Shown: one piece after another, positions 10,080 through 19,023 of the stretch
Position numbering within the stretch: position 1 is the first letter of the stretch
Layout: each line of letters begins with the position of its first letter
Assembly: GCA_026770585.1 (NCBI GenBank)
Contig: MU646340.1
Coordinates: 1,146,228 to 1,173,671 of the forward strand
Length of the DNA: 27,444 nucleotides
Reading direction: 5' to 3'
Origin: Baffinella frigidus
Taxonomy: Eukaryota > Cryptophyceae > Cryptomonadales > Baffinellaceae
The notes under the pieces: model-generated
Database searches by the model: none
The model's input: only the letters and a program-made list of their open reading frames with translations
What the model was told of the DNA's origin: nothing
Position numbers and translations under genes: made by a program

Positions 10080-11940
10080 GCGGAGGTTGCGAGAGACTTT
10101 TATCATTACCAACAAGACCGCCGTGCATGTACCCCCACCGCTGCTGTGTCTGCGTAGGACCTAAAGAGAGGACATATGCACTCTACACGAAGCTCGGAGA
10201 AGTCAACAGTCGTGTAAAGAGGGCGTCGGATCCCTGTTCGTATGCGGAAAGGGTGCTCTGTCGAACTGTTGCGAACTGCTGGGAGGAAGCGCAGGTTCAC
10301 TGCAAAAAAGCTCAGGGTCACTGCAGGGCGAGACTCTCTCTGTGCACCACACATGCACGCCCAATACAGCGCTGAGGATTCACAGCGCGTGTTCTTGACA
10401 CACAAAGCCCGGTCGGTATGGGTGTTCTTGGTTTATTAGACCACACGGCTGAAAAACGGTTGGGGCGGGTGTTCTTAGATTGAAGAACGCGGGAGCGAAT
10501 TCAGAATGAGCGCGTTTTCTTTTATTCAGAAACGCAGGGCTCAAATCCGGCGAGTGTAGTTAAGAGGTCTGTGCGCGAGGCGGGCGCGCACTGACACGAG
10601 ACACACGAATCGGCGCCCAGGGGCGCCCTCTACGTCCCCGTTACGTCTTGTTTCTATTTTGTTTTTAGGTCGGTAGTGTGGTATCGTTCCTTGGCTTTCC
10701 CCTGCCCTGGCAGTTGCGTGCCATGCGTCTCAGAAATATGCGGGCAATCCATGATGGAGGTGTCTGCTTTCCCTACTCCGGGACGAGCACGGGGAGGTGA
10801 CGTGAGGCACCCTCCCGGTCTTGAGAAGACGCGCGAGTCTTGCACTGGCGACGTGGGGCGGGGGCGACTCCATCTCATGTGGTGGGCGGTGCATGCAAGG
10901 CCCAGACGGCGGACCGTTTCTTTGTAGTTGCTCCAGGTCGACGCTTCCCTCGAATCCAGCGCCAATGGAGGGCACCAAGAAGACGTCGCCGAGGAGAGGG
11001 GAAAGACTTGGGGGGGAGAAAACAAAAATTGAAGAGGATGTCGCAGATGAGGCCGGCGTTGTGTGAAATCGAACATAAAGCGGACGCATAATGAACTACG
11101 TCCCGAAAGAAGAACCTCCGCGTCCCGCCTTTAGGTCCGTTAGGATATTTTAACTCCCAACATAGGCGGACACCGGAACGTATCCTGCAGAAAGACAATG
11201 CTTCCTTTCAGATCACATCAGCCCCCCCAGTTCAGAAGGATCGTGGCAGAAACCGGCTAAAGGGTATCCTGATCGGGCGTTTGAGTTAGGCCAAAGAGTC
11301 TCATGTCTCACACACACACCAGGACCAGCAAGTCGGCTGAAGGCCCATAATGGTATCCTATCGTTAAGCTCATGGGAGCTTCAACCACGGATACCTCATA
11401 CGCCACACCAAGCAAATGTCCTTTAGGTCCTTTAGGTTCTTCGAGCTCTCAACATAGGCGGACACCGGAAATTGTTGTGTAGAATCGCTGATCGCTGACG
11501 GTGCCGATCAAAGCGGAGCGCATCCCTTTCATGCTCTCGTTTGTCTTCGTCGACTTCCCCTTCCACTTCTCGCACGTGCCTGCCCCGCCCTCAGTGTAGG
11601 GTTTAGGGTTTAGAGTTTAAGCGATCCCGCCACCTGCCACGCGAGACGCATCGGATCGTGCATCTTAATAGCGGAGCGTATCTGGCACCTCCCAAAGCGA
11701 GACGAGCCAACCCGCCACCCACCCACGTCACCCACCTACTCTCTGGAAACCAACACATTCTTGCGTTTCTGGCAATGAAAATCACTGCACGAATGTATCC
11801 TACTCGTGTGAAAAGTGAATATTTTGTGTGGTGCAGTGAATTTCCAGAAACCAGCCAGGATGCTCGATGCCCCCCCCGCAGTCTCAGTACAACCGCATGC
11901 GCATGTATGAGTAGCTCTGATGCTGGAGAGAGACCCTGCA
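10080..11940. other. No supported gene (about 1.9 kb)
   Basis: Open segments here are short, occur on both strands and show no recognisable motif or convincing exon chain. Codon-like composition is absent compared with the exons to the left. The stretch contains the dispersed repeat pair at 11158 and 11450 and a short TTTAGGG-like run near 11600. Unrecognised exons of the fragmentary gene at 11942-12906 could still lie here. Confidence 0.5.
11158..11470. repeat. Dispersed direct repeat pair, 21 bp exact, 292 bp apart
   Basis: CAACATAGGCGGACACCGGA plus one A occurs at 11158-11178 and again at 11450-11470. Each copy is preceded at about 20-25 bp by a TTTAGGTCC(G/T)TTAGG-like word. The copies could be ends of a small element or remnants of a duplication. 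Confidence 0.7.
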
Positions 11941-11941
11941 G

Positions 11942-12906
11942 GTGAACGGGCGAGAGTTCTTGGCGACCTTCGGCCAATCTGCTCTCAGACCGTCTGGGCC
12001 GATATCCGCAAAGTACACCCTAAACCCTACACCCTAAACCCTACACCCTACACTCCGAACCCCTCAACGCTACACACTACACACTACACCCTCAGCCCTC
12101 AGCCCTAAACCCTAAACCAAACCCCCCAAACCGGATCGCAGGTACTGCGGGAGCACCAGATGGGGACGGGTGTCGTGCGCGACGACAAGGTCACCCCTCC
12201 CGAAACCCTACACACTANNNNNNNNNNNNNNNNNNNNNNNNNNNNNNNNNNNNNNNNNNNNNNNNNNNNNNNNNNNNNNNNNNNNNNNNNNNNNNNNNNN
12301 NNNNNNNNNNNNNNNNNNNNNNNNNNNNNNNNNNNAAAACCCACACCCCAAACCCCAAACCCCACACCCCATACCCCACACCACAAACCCCAAACCCCAA
12401 ACCCCAAACCCCAAACCCCAAACCCCATATCCCAAAAATCAAAAACAAATCAAAAATCAAAAACCGAAAACCTCATCACAAAAACCAAAAACCAAAAACC
12501 AAAAACCAAACCCCAAACCCCAAACCCCGCACCAGGCAAGCACGCTCCAGCGTCCGCTCCAGCCTCCGCTCCAGCGTCAAGCACCAAGAACGCAGCAGCA
12601 AGCACCGCCAACAAACACTCTACAAAAAGCACCACCGCCAAGAACGCAGCAGCAGCAAGCGCCAGCATCAAGCACGCGCCATCTCCGCGGGGAACGCCAA
12701 GGCCTCCAGCCTCCGCTCCTGCTCTTACGGGGAACTCCGCTCACGCTGCGGGGAGCGGAGCCGCGCGGAGTTCCCCGCATAATCAGAGTTCCCAGAAAAT
12801 GGCTCCATTGGTGGTTCGGGAGGAGGTTCGGGAGGAGGACTATGAAGTGGTGGAACCGAGGGGCAAGAGCAAGAAGAAGGCCAAGGATTCTGCGGTTGAA
12901 CCCTAA
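11942..12906 (+). CDS. Fragmentary gene with Ala/Ser/Pro/Lys-rich C-terminal tail, crossing the assembly gap
   Basis: Three exon-like blocks follow CAG acceptors: 11942-12012 (VNGREFLATFGQSALRPSGP), 12142-12189 (VLREHQMGTGVVRDDK or another frame) and 12536-12906. The last is a terminal exon ending in TAA at 12904. It opens with a low-complexity stretch (HAPASAPASAPASS) rich in Ala, Ser, Lys and Thr. It ends with a more ordered, charged tail (MAPLVVREEVREEDYEVVEP, then a GKSKKKAK basic patch). The phases of the second and third blocks do not match, so an exon may be hidden in the N run. I do not recognise a family. The basic patch could be a nuclear-localisation-type signal, which is inference. 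Confidence 0.4.
12218..12335. other. Assembly gap (118 N)
   Basis: A run of N lies between CCCTACACACTA and a CCCCAAACCCCACACC array. The gap sits in an intron-like repeat stretch, so its true length is unknown. Confidence 0.99.
12728..12777. repeat. 13-bp inverted repeat inside the terminal exon
   Basis: CGGGGAACTCCGC (12728-12740) is matched in reverse complement by GCGGAGTTCCCCG (12765-12777), with a 24-nt GC-rich loop. It lies within the low-complexity coding stretch. Confidence 0.7.
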
Positions 12907-13655
12907 ACCCTAGACCCTGGACCCTAGACCCTAGACCCTAGACCCTAGACCCTAGACCCTAAAATCTAAACCCTAAACCCTAAACTCTAAACCCTCAACC
13001 CCAAACCCTAATCTCTCATCCCTAGTCCCTTATCCCTAATCCCTAATCTTGGTATGTCTCATCGGACGCCTTGCGCTGACAAGACTTTAAACCCTAAACC
13101 CTAAGCCCTAGACCCTAGACCCTGAACCCTACACCCTAAACCCTACACCCTACACCCTAAACCCTAAACCCTAAACCCCAAGCCCTAGCCCCTAGACCCT
13201 AGACCCTAGACCCTAGACCCTAAACCCTAAACCCAAAACCCTACACCCCAAACCCTAAACCCCAAACCCTAATCTCTCATTCCTAGTCCCTTATCCCTAA
13301 TCTCGGTATTTCTCATCGGACGCACTGCGCTGACAGGACTTCGAACCCTAAACCCCGAGCCCTACACCATAGACCCTAAACCCTGCACCCTGCACCCTAA
13401 ACCCTAAACCCTAAACACTAAACCCTAAACCCTAGACCCTAAACCCTAAACCCTAAACCCTAAACCTTAAACCCTAAACCCTAAAGCCCTTGACCCTAGA
13501 CCCTGGACCCTAGACCCTAGACCCTAGACCCTAGACCCTAGACCCTAGACCTCAGACCCTAAACCCCAAACCCTACACCCTAAACCCTAAACCTTAAACC
13601 CTAAAACCTCACCCCTAAACCCTACCCCCAAACCCCAAACCCCAAACCCTCACCC
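12907..13655. repeat. Dense telomere-like array with CCCTAGA and CCCTAAA blocks
   Basis: The DNA is almost uninterrupted heptamer. CCCTAGA predominates at 12907-12960, 13195-13225 and 13490-13555, and CCCTAAA elsewhere. A non-heptamer island (CTCATCGGACGC...GCGCTGACA) appears at about 13057-13083 and again at 13312-13340, which suggests a tandem duplication of about 255 bp. No gene is visible. Confidence 0.85.
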
Positions 13656-13934
13656 CTCACCCAGGTTCCGCAGGCGCTAAGGTTGACAAACTCGAAACAT
13701 CCCCCACGTCCACTTTTGTCCACACAGGGCGCTACGTGGGGGTATTCCAGGGGCGCCCTTTGAGCCATTGGGGCGCCCTTTGAGCCGTTTTCTTCTCAAA
13801 ATTGACTTTTCAATACCGGTTTCCCTGAACAAATTGACTTTGGAATACCCCCCCCTCCAGTCCTAAACCCTCACCCAGGTTCCGCAGGCGCCAACGACGA
13901 CAACCCCAAAACATCCCCCACGTCCACTTTGGTC
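13655..13934 (+). repeat. Duplicated 65-bp segment, possible exon remnant
   Basis: The segments at 13655-13720 and 13870-13934 are diverged copies beginning CTCACCCAGGTTCCGCAGGC. One shared frame reads AGAKVDKLETSPTSTFV in the first and AGANDDNPKTSPTSTLV in the second. Between them is a 20-bp near-perfect tandem (GGGGCGCCCTTTGAGCCATT, 13750-13789). CAG precedes both copies as an acceptor would. I cannot link them to a gene. Confidence 0.55.
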
Positions 13935-13959
13935 TAAGACAACGTGCAGGTAGTTTCCC

Positions 13960-14520
13960 TGAACCATACCCAACCCTAAACCCTAAACCCTAAACCTTAA
14001 ACCATAAACCCCAAAACTCAAACCCTAAACCCTGAATCCTAAACCCTAAACCCTAAACCCTGAACCCTAAACACTAAACCCTAAACCCTGAACCCCAATC
14101 CCTCAACCCCAAACTCCAAACCCCAAACCCCAAACCCCGAACCCCAAACCCTAAACTCGCGACCCTAAACCTTAAATCCTAACCCCAAATCCTAATCACT
14201 AAACCTTGAACCCTCCAAACCCTGAATCCTAAACCCTAAAATGTAACCCCAAACCCTCCACCCTAAACTCTCCACCCTAAACCCTCCACCCTAAACCCTA
14301 AACCCTAAACCCTAAACCCTAAACCCTAAACCCCACACCCTGAACCCTAAACCCTAAACCCTAAACCCTAAACCCTTCAACCTTACACCCTAAACCCTGA
14401 ATCCCAAACCATAAACCCAAAAACCTAAACCCTAAACCCTCAACCCTCAACCCTCAACCCCAAACCCCAAACCCTAAACCCTCAACACTCAACCCTAAAC
14501 CCAAAACCCAAAAACCGAAA
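13960..14520. repeat. Telomere-like heptamer array, 560 bp
   Basis: This stretch holds CCCTAAA words with CCCCAAA, CCCTCCA and CCCTCAA variants. The purest run is at about 14287-14335. No open segment outside repeat translation is present. Confidence 0.9.
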
Positions 14521-15860
14521 CCCTTTTGCAAGTGGGCATCAAGACCTGGACACCAGTTCCGCCGCGAAGACTACCATTCGCAACAAGGGAGTACATGGGT
14601 GCCTCGCCCCGAGGCGGGCCCGTTTTCTGGTTCCGAGGCGGGCCCGTCCTAGGCTCGGTCCTGAGCTCTTGAGCGCGAGGGCTACCACACCTAAGCGTGA
14701 GGACCATGGGGGCGGTGCCTCGATTGTGGCAACCCCCCCCTCGTAGGACCAGCAGAGCCCCGTAGGAGCCGGCTTGATGCGGGGTCCTGTCCTAGGAAGG
14801 GGGGCGTTTTGTTGGTCGTGTACCCCTGTAAGAGTGGGGAGAGGAAGTGGGGTGGTGTCGGGAGATTCATGGGAGAGAGAGCGGGGGGGAGAGAGAGCGA
14901 GCGAGCGAGCGAGAGAGGGGTGCAGGGGGCGGGACGCACCACGACTTTGCTTCCCGCGAGAGAGTGTGTGCGGGACCGCACGCTAGGTCCTGCTGAACCC
15001 TAGCCTTCCGGGGGGGTGCATGGTTTCCGTGTTGGTATCAATGAAGCCCCCCCCCCCCTTCTTTGCAAGTCTCTCCCTACACTGTAACCTCTGTAGGAGC
15101 CTAGCCGTTCAGGACACGCCCCTAGGGTGGTACTGTGCTCCCTAGGCACAGTCTTACCGCATGGGACCCTAGGGCGGTGCGTGTCCTTATTAGCGAGTAA
15201 CCGCTGTACATGTACTGTACAGTATTACCTCCAAAATAAGAAACGCGCCGCCCCTAGGACTGTCCTATGCTCCTAGAAATAACCCTACATGTACCGCAGG
15301 ACCCTACGACAGTGGTTTCTTCAATCCGAGGTACCCCTGTACTCCAGTAATCCGATGCTAGGGATAGGACACTGTAGGACCCTAGGGCGGTGCGTGTCCT
15401 TCCACGCGAGTCACCCCTCTAAGCTCAAAACCCTCCCGAGAGTCATTGAGGCACTAAGTCACTCCCCGAGGCGGGCCTGGCCAGCCCAGGGCCGCTCTCT
15501 CGATCGCACAAGGCAGAGGAGATGGTAAGGGAGTCACGACCCCCTTGTAAAGGGGTTGCGACCCCCATAGGCAGATGAGAGGGTCTCGGAGCGCCTCTCG
15601 TCAGCGCTGCGCCACTGGGCATAAGTTGAGTTACTTTACAGAGCATCCTCCACTCTGGTGCAGCAGCCTGCAGTAGGCTGTATGCTCCTTACTCGGATCC
15701 TGTAGCAGTCCTCGGGAGGGGGGGTCTTCTCTTCGCGAAATGCGCGGAGATGTAGAGTGGGGTAACGGTTAAGCTTTTTCGACCCTGAACGGCCGCTCGT
15801 GTTTTCAATTCATGTACATGTCCACTGTGCGTCTCGTCTTGAGCAAACGAGGAGTGATGG
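14521..15860. other. No supported gene; dispersed small repeats
   Basis: The stretch has a CCGAGGCGGGCCCGT tandem near 14600-14645 (also once near 15465), a GA-rich simple-sequence run at 14870-14920, homopolymer C and G runs, and copies of the CCTAGG/GGACCCTAGGG family. Short open segments show no family resemblance. Confidence 0.55.
15164..15401. repeat. 25-bp exact repeat pair of the GGACCCTAGGG family
   Basis: GGACCCTAGGGCGGTGCGTG plus TCCTT lies at 15164-15188 and 15377-15401, 213 bp apart. An imperfect inverted copy (AGGACACGCCCCTAGGGT) is at about 15112-15129. GCGAGTAACC or GCGAGTCACC follows each copy, as in the element at 9935-10068. Confidence 0.75.
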
Positions 15861-18320
15861 CTATCCGATCGCGCCAGCCTCGCGGAGCATCTTCGCCACC
15901 TCTTCTTTGCCTTGCTTCAAGGCGACCTTCCACTCTTCGTCGCCGTCCGCTTCGTCGCCGCTGTCCAAGGCGAGCTGCAGCGGTGTCTTTTTGTTCTGCG
16001 GCGCAGGGGAGGCAGTCAGCGCCAGGCATCCTGCGCCTCCCACCCACCCGTTCCGAACGCCCCTCAACCACCCACCCTTCGTCGGTATCCCCCTTGAAAC
16101 TGCCCCCTGCGGAGGAGCTGCCCTGCCCTGCCCCCACAAGCCCTTCACCCGTCACCCGCCGATCTTACTTCGAGGGTTAGGGGTGTGGCGTCTGGGGTGC
16201 GGGCACACCAGCTCCGGGTTGGTGTGGGATTACAAGTTTCACTGGCAGACACAGTTTGAGACAGAAAAGTTCCTCAGGGGATGGGGTTCCCGGCTAGGCG
16301 CCTGAGGTCAGGGGTGCAGGGATAGGGTTCTGTGGTTCCGCAGTTCAATGAGAAATGGTGTTCCATCAGCAGAGCGACTCTGCGTCCGCCGTGTTGGTGC
16401 AATGTTGAGTAGTGCAGAAAATTGGGCTAGAGCTTGAAGAGTACAGCTTCAAGGGCGCATGAAAGGTTGTGTGTGGTCCCTGGGCCGAGGGGAATATCCT
16501 CTAGCCGGTTTTATAGGAATATAATCCCTTTAGAACATATTTTTTGGCCTGTAGTAAAGATCTCAAGATTTCATCGCAGCTCGATTGTTTTTAGCAGATT
16601 CTGGAGCTGACGGCCAAATCTCGAGGATCTGCGCTTTCAGATTCGAAAAAAGACAAAAATTAGGGGCGAAATTTCGCAGCAAACCCGAAATATAGATGGA
16701 CACTTTATTTTTCACACCGGCAAGAGGATAGATACAATTTCACGCCATTGGGGAAAGCGGGGAAAGCTGCAGATCAAAAATCTGCTGTTTGAATCGTGCT
16801 GTGGCAATTTCGGTGTTCAGGGAGTGGGGCTGGTGCACCAAACAATTGGATCAGACAAAGCAAGACTCATGCTTATGGAAACCCTGAAAGTCTCAAAGGT
16901 GCCTACTCATCTAATCGAACGTGTGTTCGAATTCCATGCAACCCCCAACGTAACTTTCTGCTGGGAATTTCGTTGCAAGATTCCCGTACAATTGTGCACT
17001 TCTCGTTTAGAAGGCGAAACAGTCTCTGGAGACTTCTCTCACAAGAACGGAAACAAAGATGGCACGAAGAGGTACGTGGTGCCCCTCGACCCCTCCCTAG
17101 CCGCGTCCCTCCCTCGCCCCTCCCCCCTCACCTGGTTCACCGCGTCCTTGAGTGACCCCGCAGCCAGGAGCGCAGCCACCACCGCCGCCTGACCGTTCTT
17201 CGCACCAAAATGTAGCGGTGTCGATCCATACTGCGGCGCGCGGCAGCGCTCAGGCAGGCACCCCCTCTCTCCACGCAAGTGCGCGCGCCCCCTCCCGCAC
17301 CCTCGGGCCCCACCGTACCACACCTCCCCAGGGGCGCCACCGCGTGAAAGAGAACACCGAAACACCCACGCTAGACTCTGGGCGAACTTGCTCCGGTGTG
17401 TGCTAACGAGAAAAGCTGGCAAGGCCCCACACACGTACTTGGATGTTTTTGATGTTTTTGTAGCAGTAACAATTGGCCTTTGGTCGCTTAGAAAACAGCG
17501 AATGCGCCGTTTTGCCATCCGCGGCCGATCAGTACCTTCTACCGGTAAAAGAGAATTGCAAAATGATGGGTCGGTGTGCGCATCTCCCACTTCCCGGCGC
17601 AAAAGTCCCTCGAAGTTCGCATTGTCTTGCGTAGGTAGCAGCTACTGTCCGGCAGTAAGTACGAACTTCGTAGTTGATGTTTGATCGGGCCAGGTCCAAT
17701 CTAAGGTGGCCTTCCCGCCAAAATATTGTGGCCTTGGTTTCTGATCTCTGTCGGCGGCAACACTCGGCCCACTCTTGTCAAGTCCTGCTGTCCGCACACG
17801 CCAAACAGCAAACCCTGTAATCTCGCCACGCGCCACCTTCCGTCATCAGCCTCTACCTCTACACGGTCACTCGATCCCTACAACGCCTGGAAAAAAACTC
17901 GCTAGAAAGTGTCTCCTCTCCCCATCAGGCCAAGGTCCCATCGGCAGTACCCTGGTCGCGATTTCGAGGTCGGCTCTGCACGCGATCAGCTGCCGCACCT
18001 GCCAAGAAGAGAATGCTGAGTGCCGAGGCCCGTGATCTCAGAGCGCAGAGAGGGGCGCTGGGTGAGGTGGGGTGAGCGTGCGGGCATCAGCTCGTGCGCA
18101 ATTCACGGTCGAACGTGGCTGGGATAGAGAGACGAAGAGCCAGCAGCATGTGCCCCACCTTGGTCTCGTCCCCTGCCTCCGCCGCGTTGATCAGCGCCTT
18201 TGCATCCTTCGCGAGCAGCTTCTTGCCCTCCGCTGCATCCTCGGCCTGGCGGGGCGACTGGGGCTCAAAGACGCAGGCTTTGGGACGAGCAGGGGTCAGC
18301 TTAATCAAGATGTTCACCAA
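15861..18320 (-). CDS. Small ankyrin-repeat protein, four exons, about 147 residues
   Basis: On the minus strand four phase-0 exons join cleanly: 18320-18159, 17998-17951, 17230-17132 and 15995-15861 (TAG stop). All introns are GT-AG (160, 720 and 1136 nt). The product has a short N-terminus starting MVNILIKL. It continues with KALINAAEAGDETK, VRQLIACRADLEIATR, YGSTPLHFGAKNGQAAVVAA and NKKTPLQLALDSGDEADGDE, ending EVAKMLREAGAIG. T-P-L-H-x-x-A-x-x-G and T-P-L-x-L-A-x-x-x-G are standard ankyrin positions, about three repeats in all. The start at 18320 is the first ATG of that open segment and could be replaced by an upstream exon. Unlike the other genes here, its introns lack telomere-like repeat. 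It probably binds a protein partner; no other domain is seen. Confidence 0.8.
15996..17131 (-). other. Third intron of the small ankyrin gene, unique AT-richer DNA
   Basis: The donor CAG|GTGAGG at 17131 and acceptor CTGCGGCGCAG... read CCGCAG|AACAAA near 15996 bound 1136 nt. The interior around 16490-16750 is AT-rich. No telomere-like array and no convincing gene on either strand are visible. Confidence 0.6.
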
Positions 18321-18490
18321 TCAAGATGTTCGCGAGCGGTTCAATGCACGTGCCCCTTGCCTCAAGAAATCACAAGATGCAGCATCAACGCAACCACATT
18401 TCACCCATCAAAAATGCCAAACTACATTCCACCCGACAAGGAAGCAAGAGTACAACTTGGAAGCAGTGTGACTCTCACTGAGACAGGGTA

Positions 18491-18537
18491 GGGTGGTCAC
18501 GTTCCCTCCGGACTATCCGGAGGGGACGTGACCACCC
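18491..18537. repeat. 22-bp hairpin, one mismatch, 3-nt loop
   Basis: The left arm 18491-18512 (GGGTGGTCACGTTCCCTCCG...) pairs with 18516-18537 in 21 of 22 positions. The sequence is unique in this window. Confidence 0.9.
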
Positions 18538-18710
18538 CGCCTGAAACTATGACTTAGAGGAAGAAACAGGGTTTCAATAGTCCTTTTTCCAGCCTCGAGT
18601 GGTTGCCTCAAATCAGATATTTTTGGAGCAACCTGCAGCGAATGTCAGTTAAGCCAAACAAGAGCGGACCCACAGGCAAATTTGGCAACTTACGATTATC
18701 TTCCTCTGTG

Positions 18711-18730
18711 GGTTCTCAGATCTGAGAACC
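18711..18730. repeat. Perfect 20-bp palindrome
   Basis: GGTTCTCAGATCTGAGAACC is its own reverse complement. It could be a dimeric protein-binding site or a cruciform remnant. Confidence 0.9.
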
Positions 18731-19023
18731 TCGTGATGAATGGATTATGGCACGAAATGGTCTTACAAGTATTATAGTGGTACATAAACGTGTCAACTTT
18801 TGCGATAAAGGGTTATTCAGCATTTGACCCCGGGTAACCTCTGGTCAGGGTTACCGACAGAAACACAGAGCTAGCCAGTAAGAACATCACATGTCAACTT
18901 CTCCCGTCGTCGGATCACAGAACACCCCCCTGAATCGTGCTCTAGTTTTCAGCAGCGCTGCAACAAGGCCTTCCTAAACCCCTATACTAGAAACCCTAGA
19001 CCCCAACCACTAAACCCTAAACT

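Larger units (their letters stand above)
18321..19023. promoter_or_regulatory. Spacer between two minus-strand genes with strong palindromes
   Basis: This 0.7 kb lies downstream of the ZZ/EF-hand gene and upstream of the small ankyrin gene, so it should hold a polyadenylation region and a promoter. I see no clear signal for either. It contains the hairpin at 18491-18537, the palindrome at 18711-18730 and a small GGTAACC/GGTTACC inverted repeat at 18833-18855. Confidence 0.35.

Noticed and set aside
10676-11091. Overlapping open frames on both strands near 10.7-11.1 kb
   Set aside because: No family resemblance, no splice-compatible partners, and similar openness on both strands.
12907-14520. 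CRISPR array
   Set aside because: The period is 7 bp with no spacers, and the organism is a eukaryote.
15799-16305. 168-codon plus-strand open frame
   Set aside because: It overlaps the last exon of the small ankyrin gene, whose minus-strand frame has clear ankyrin motifs and clean splicing.
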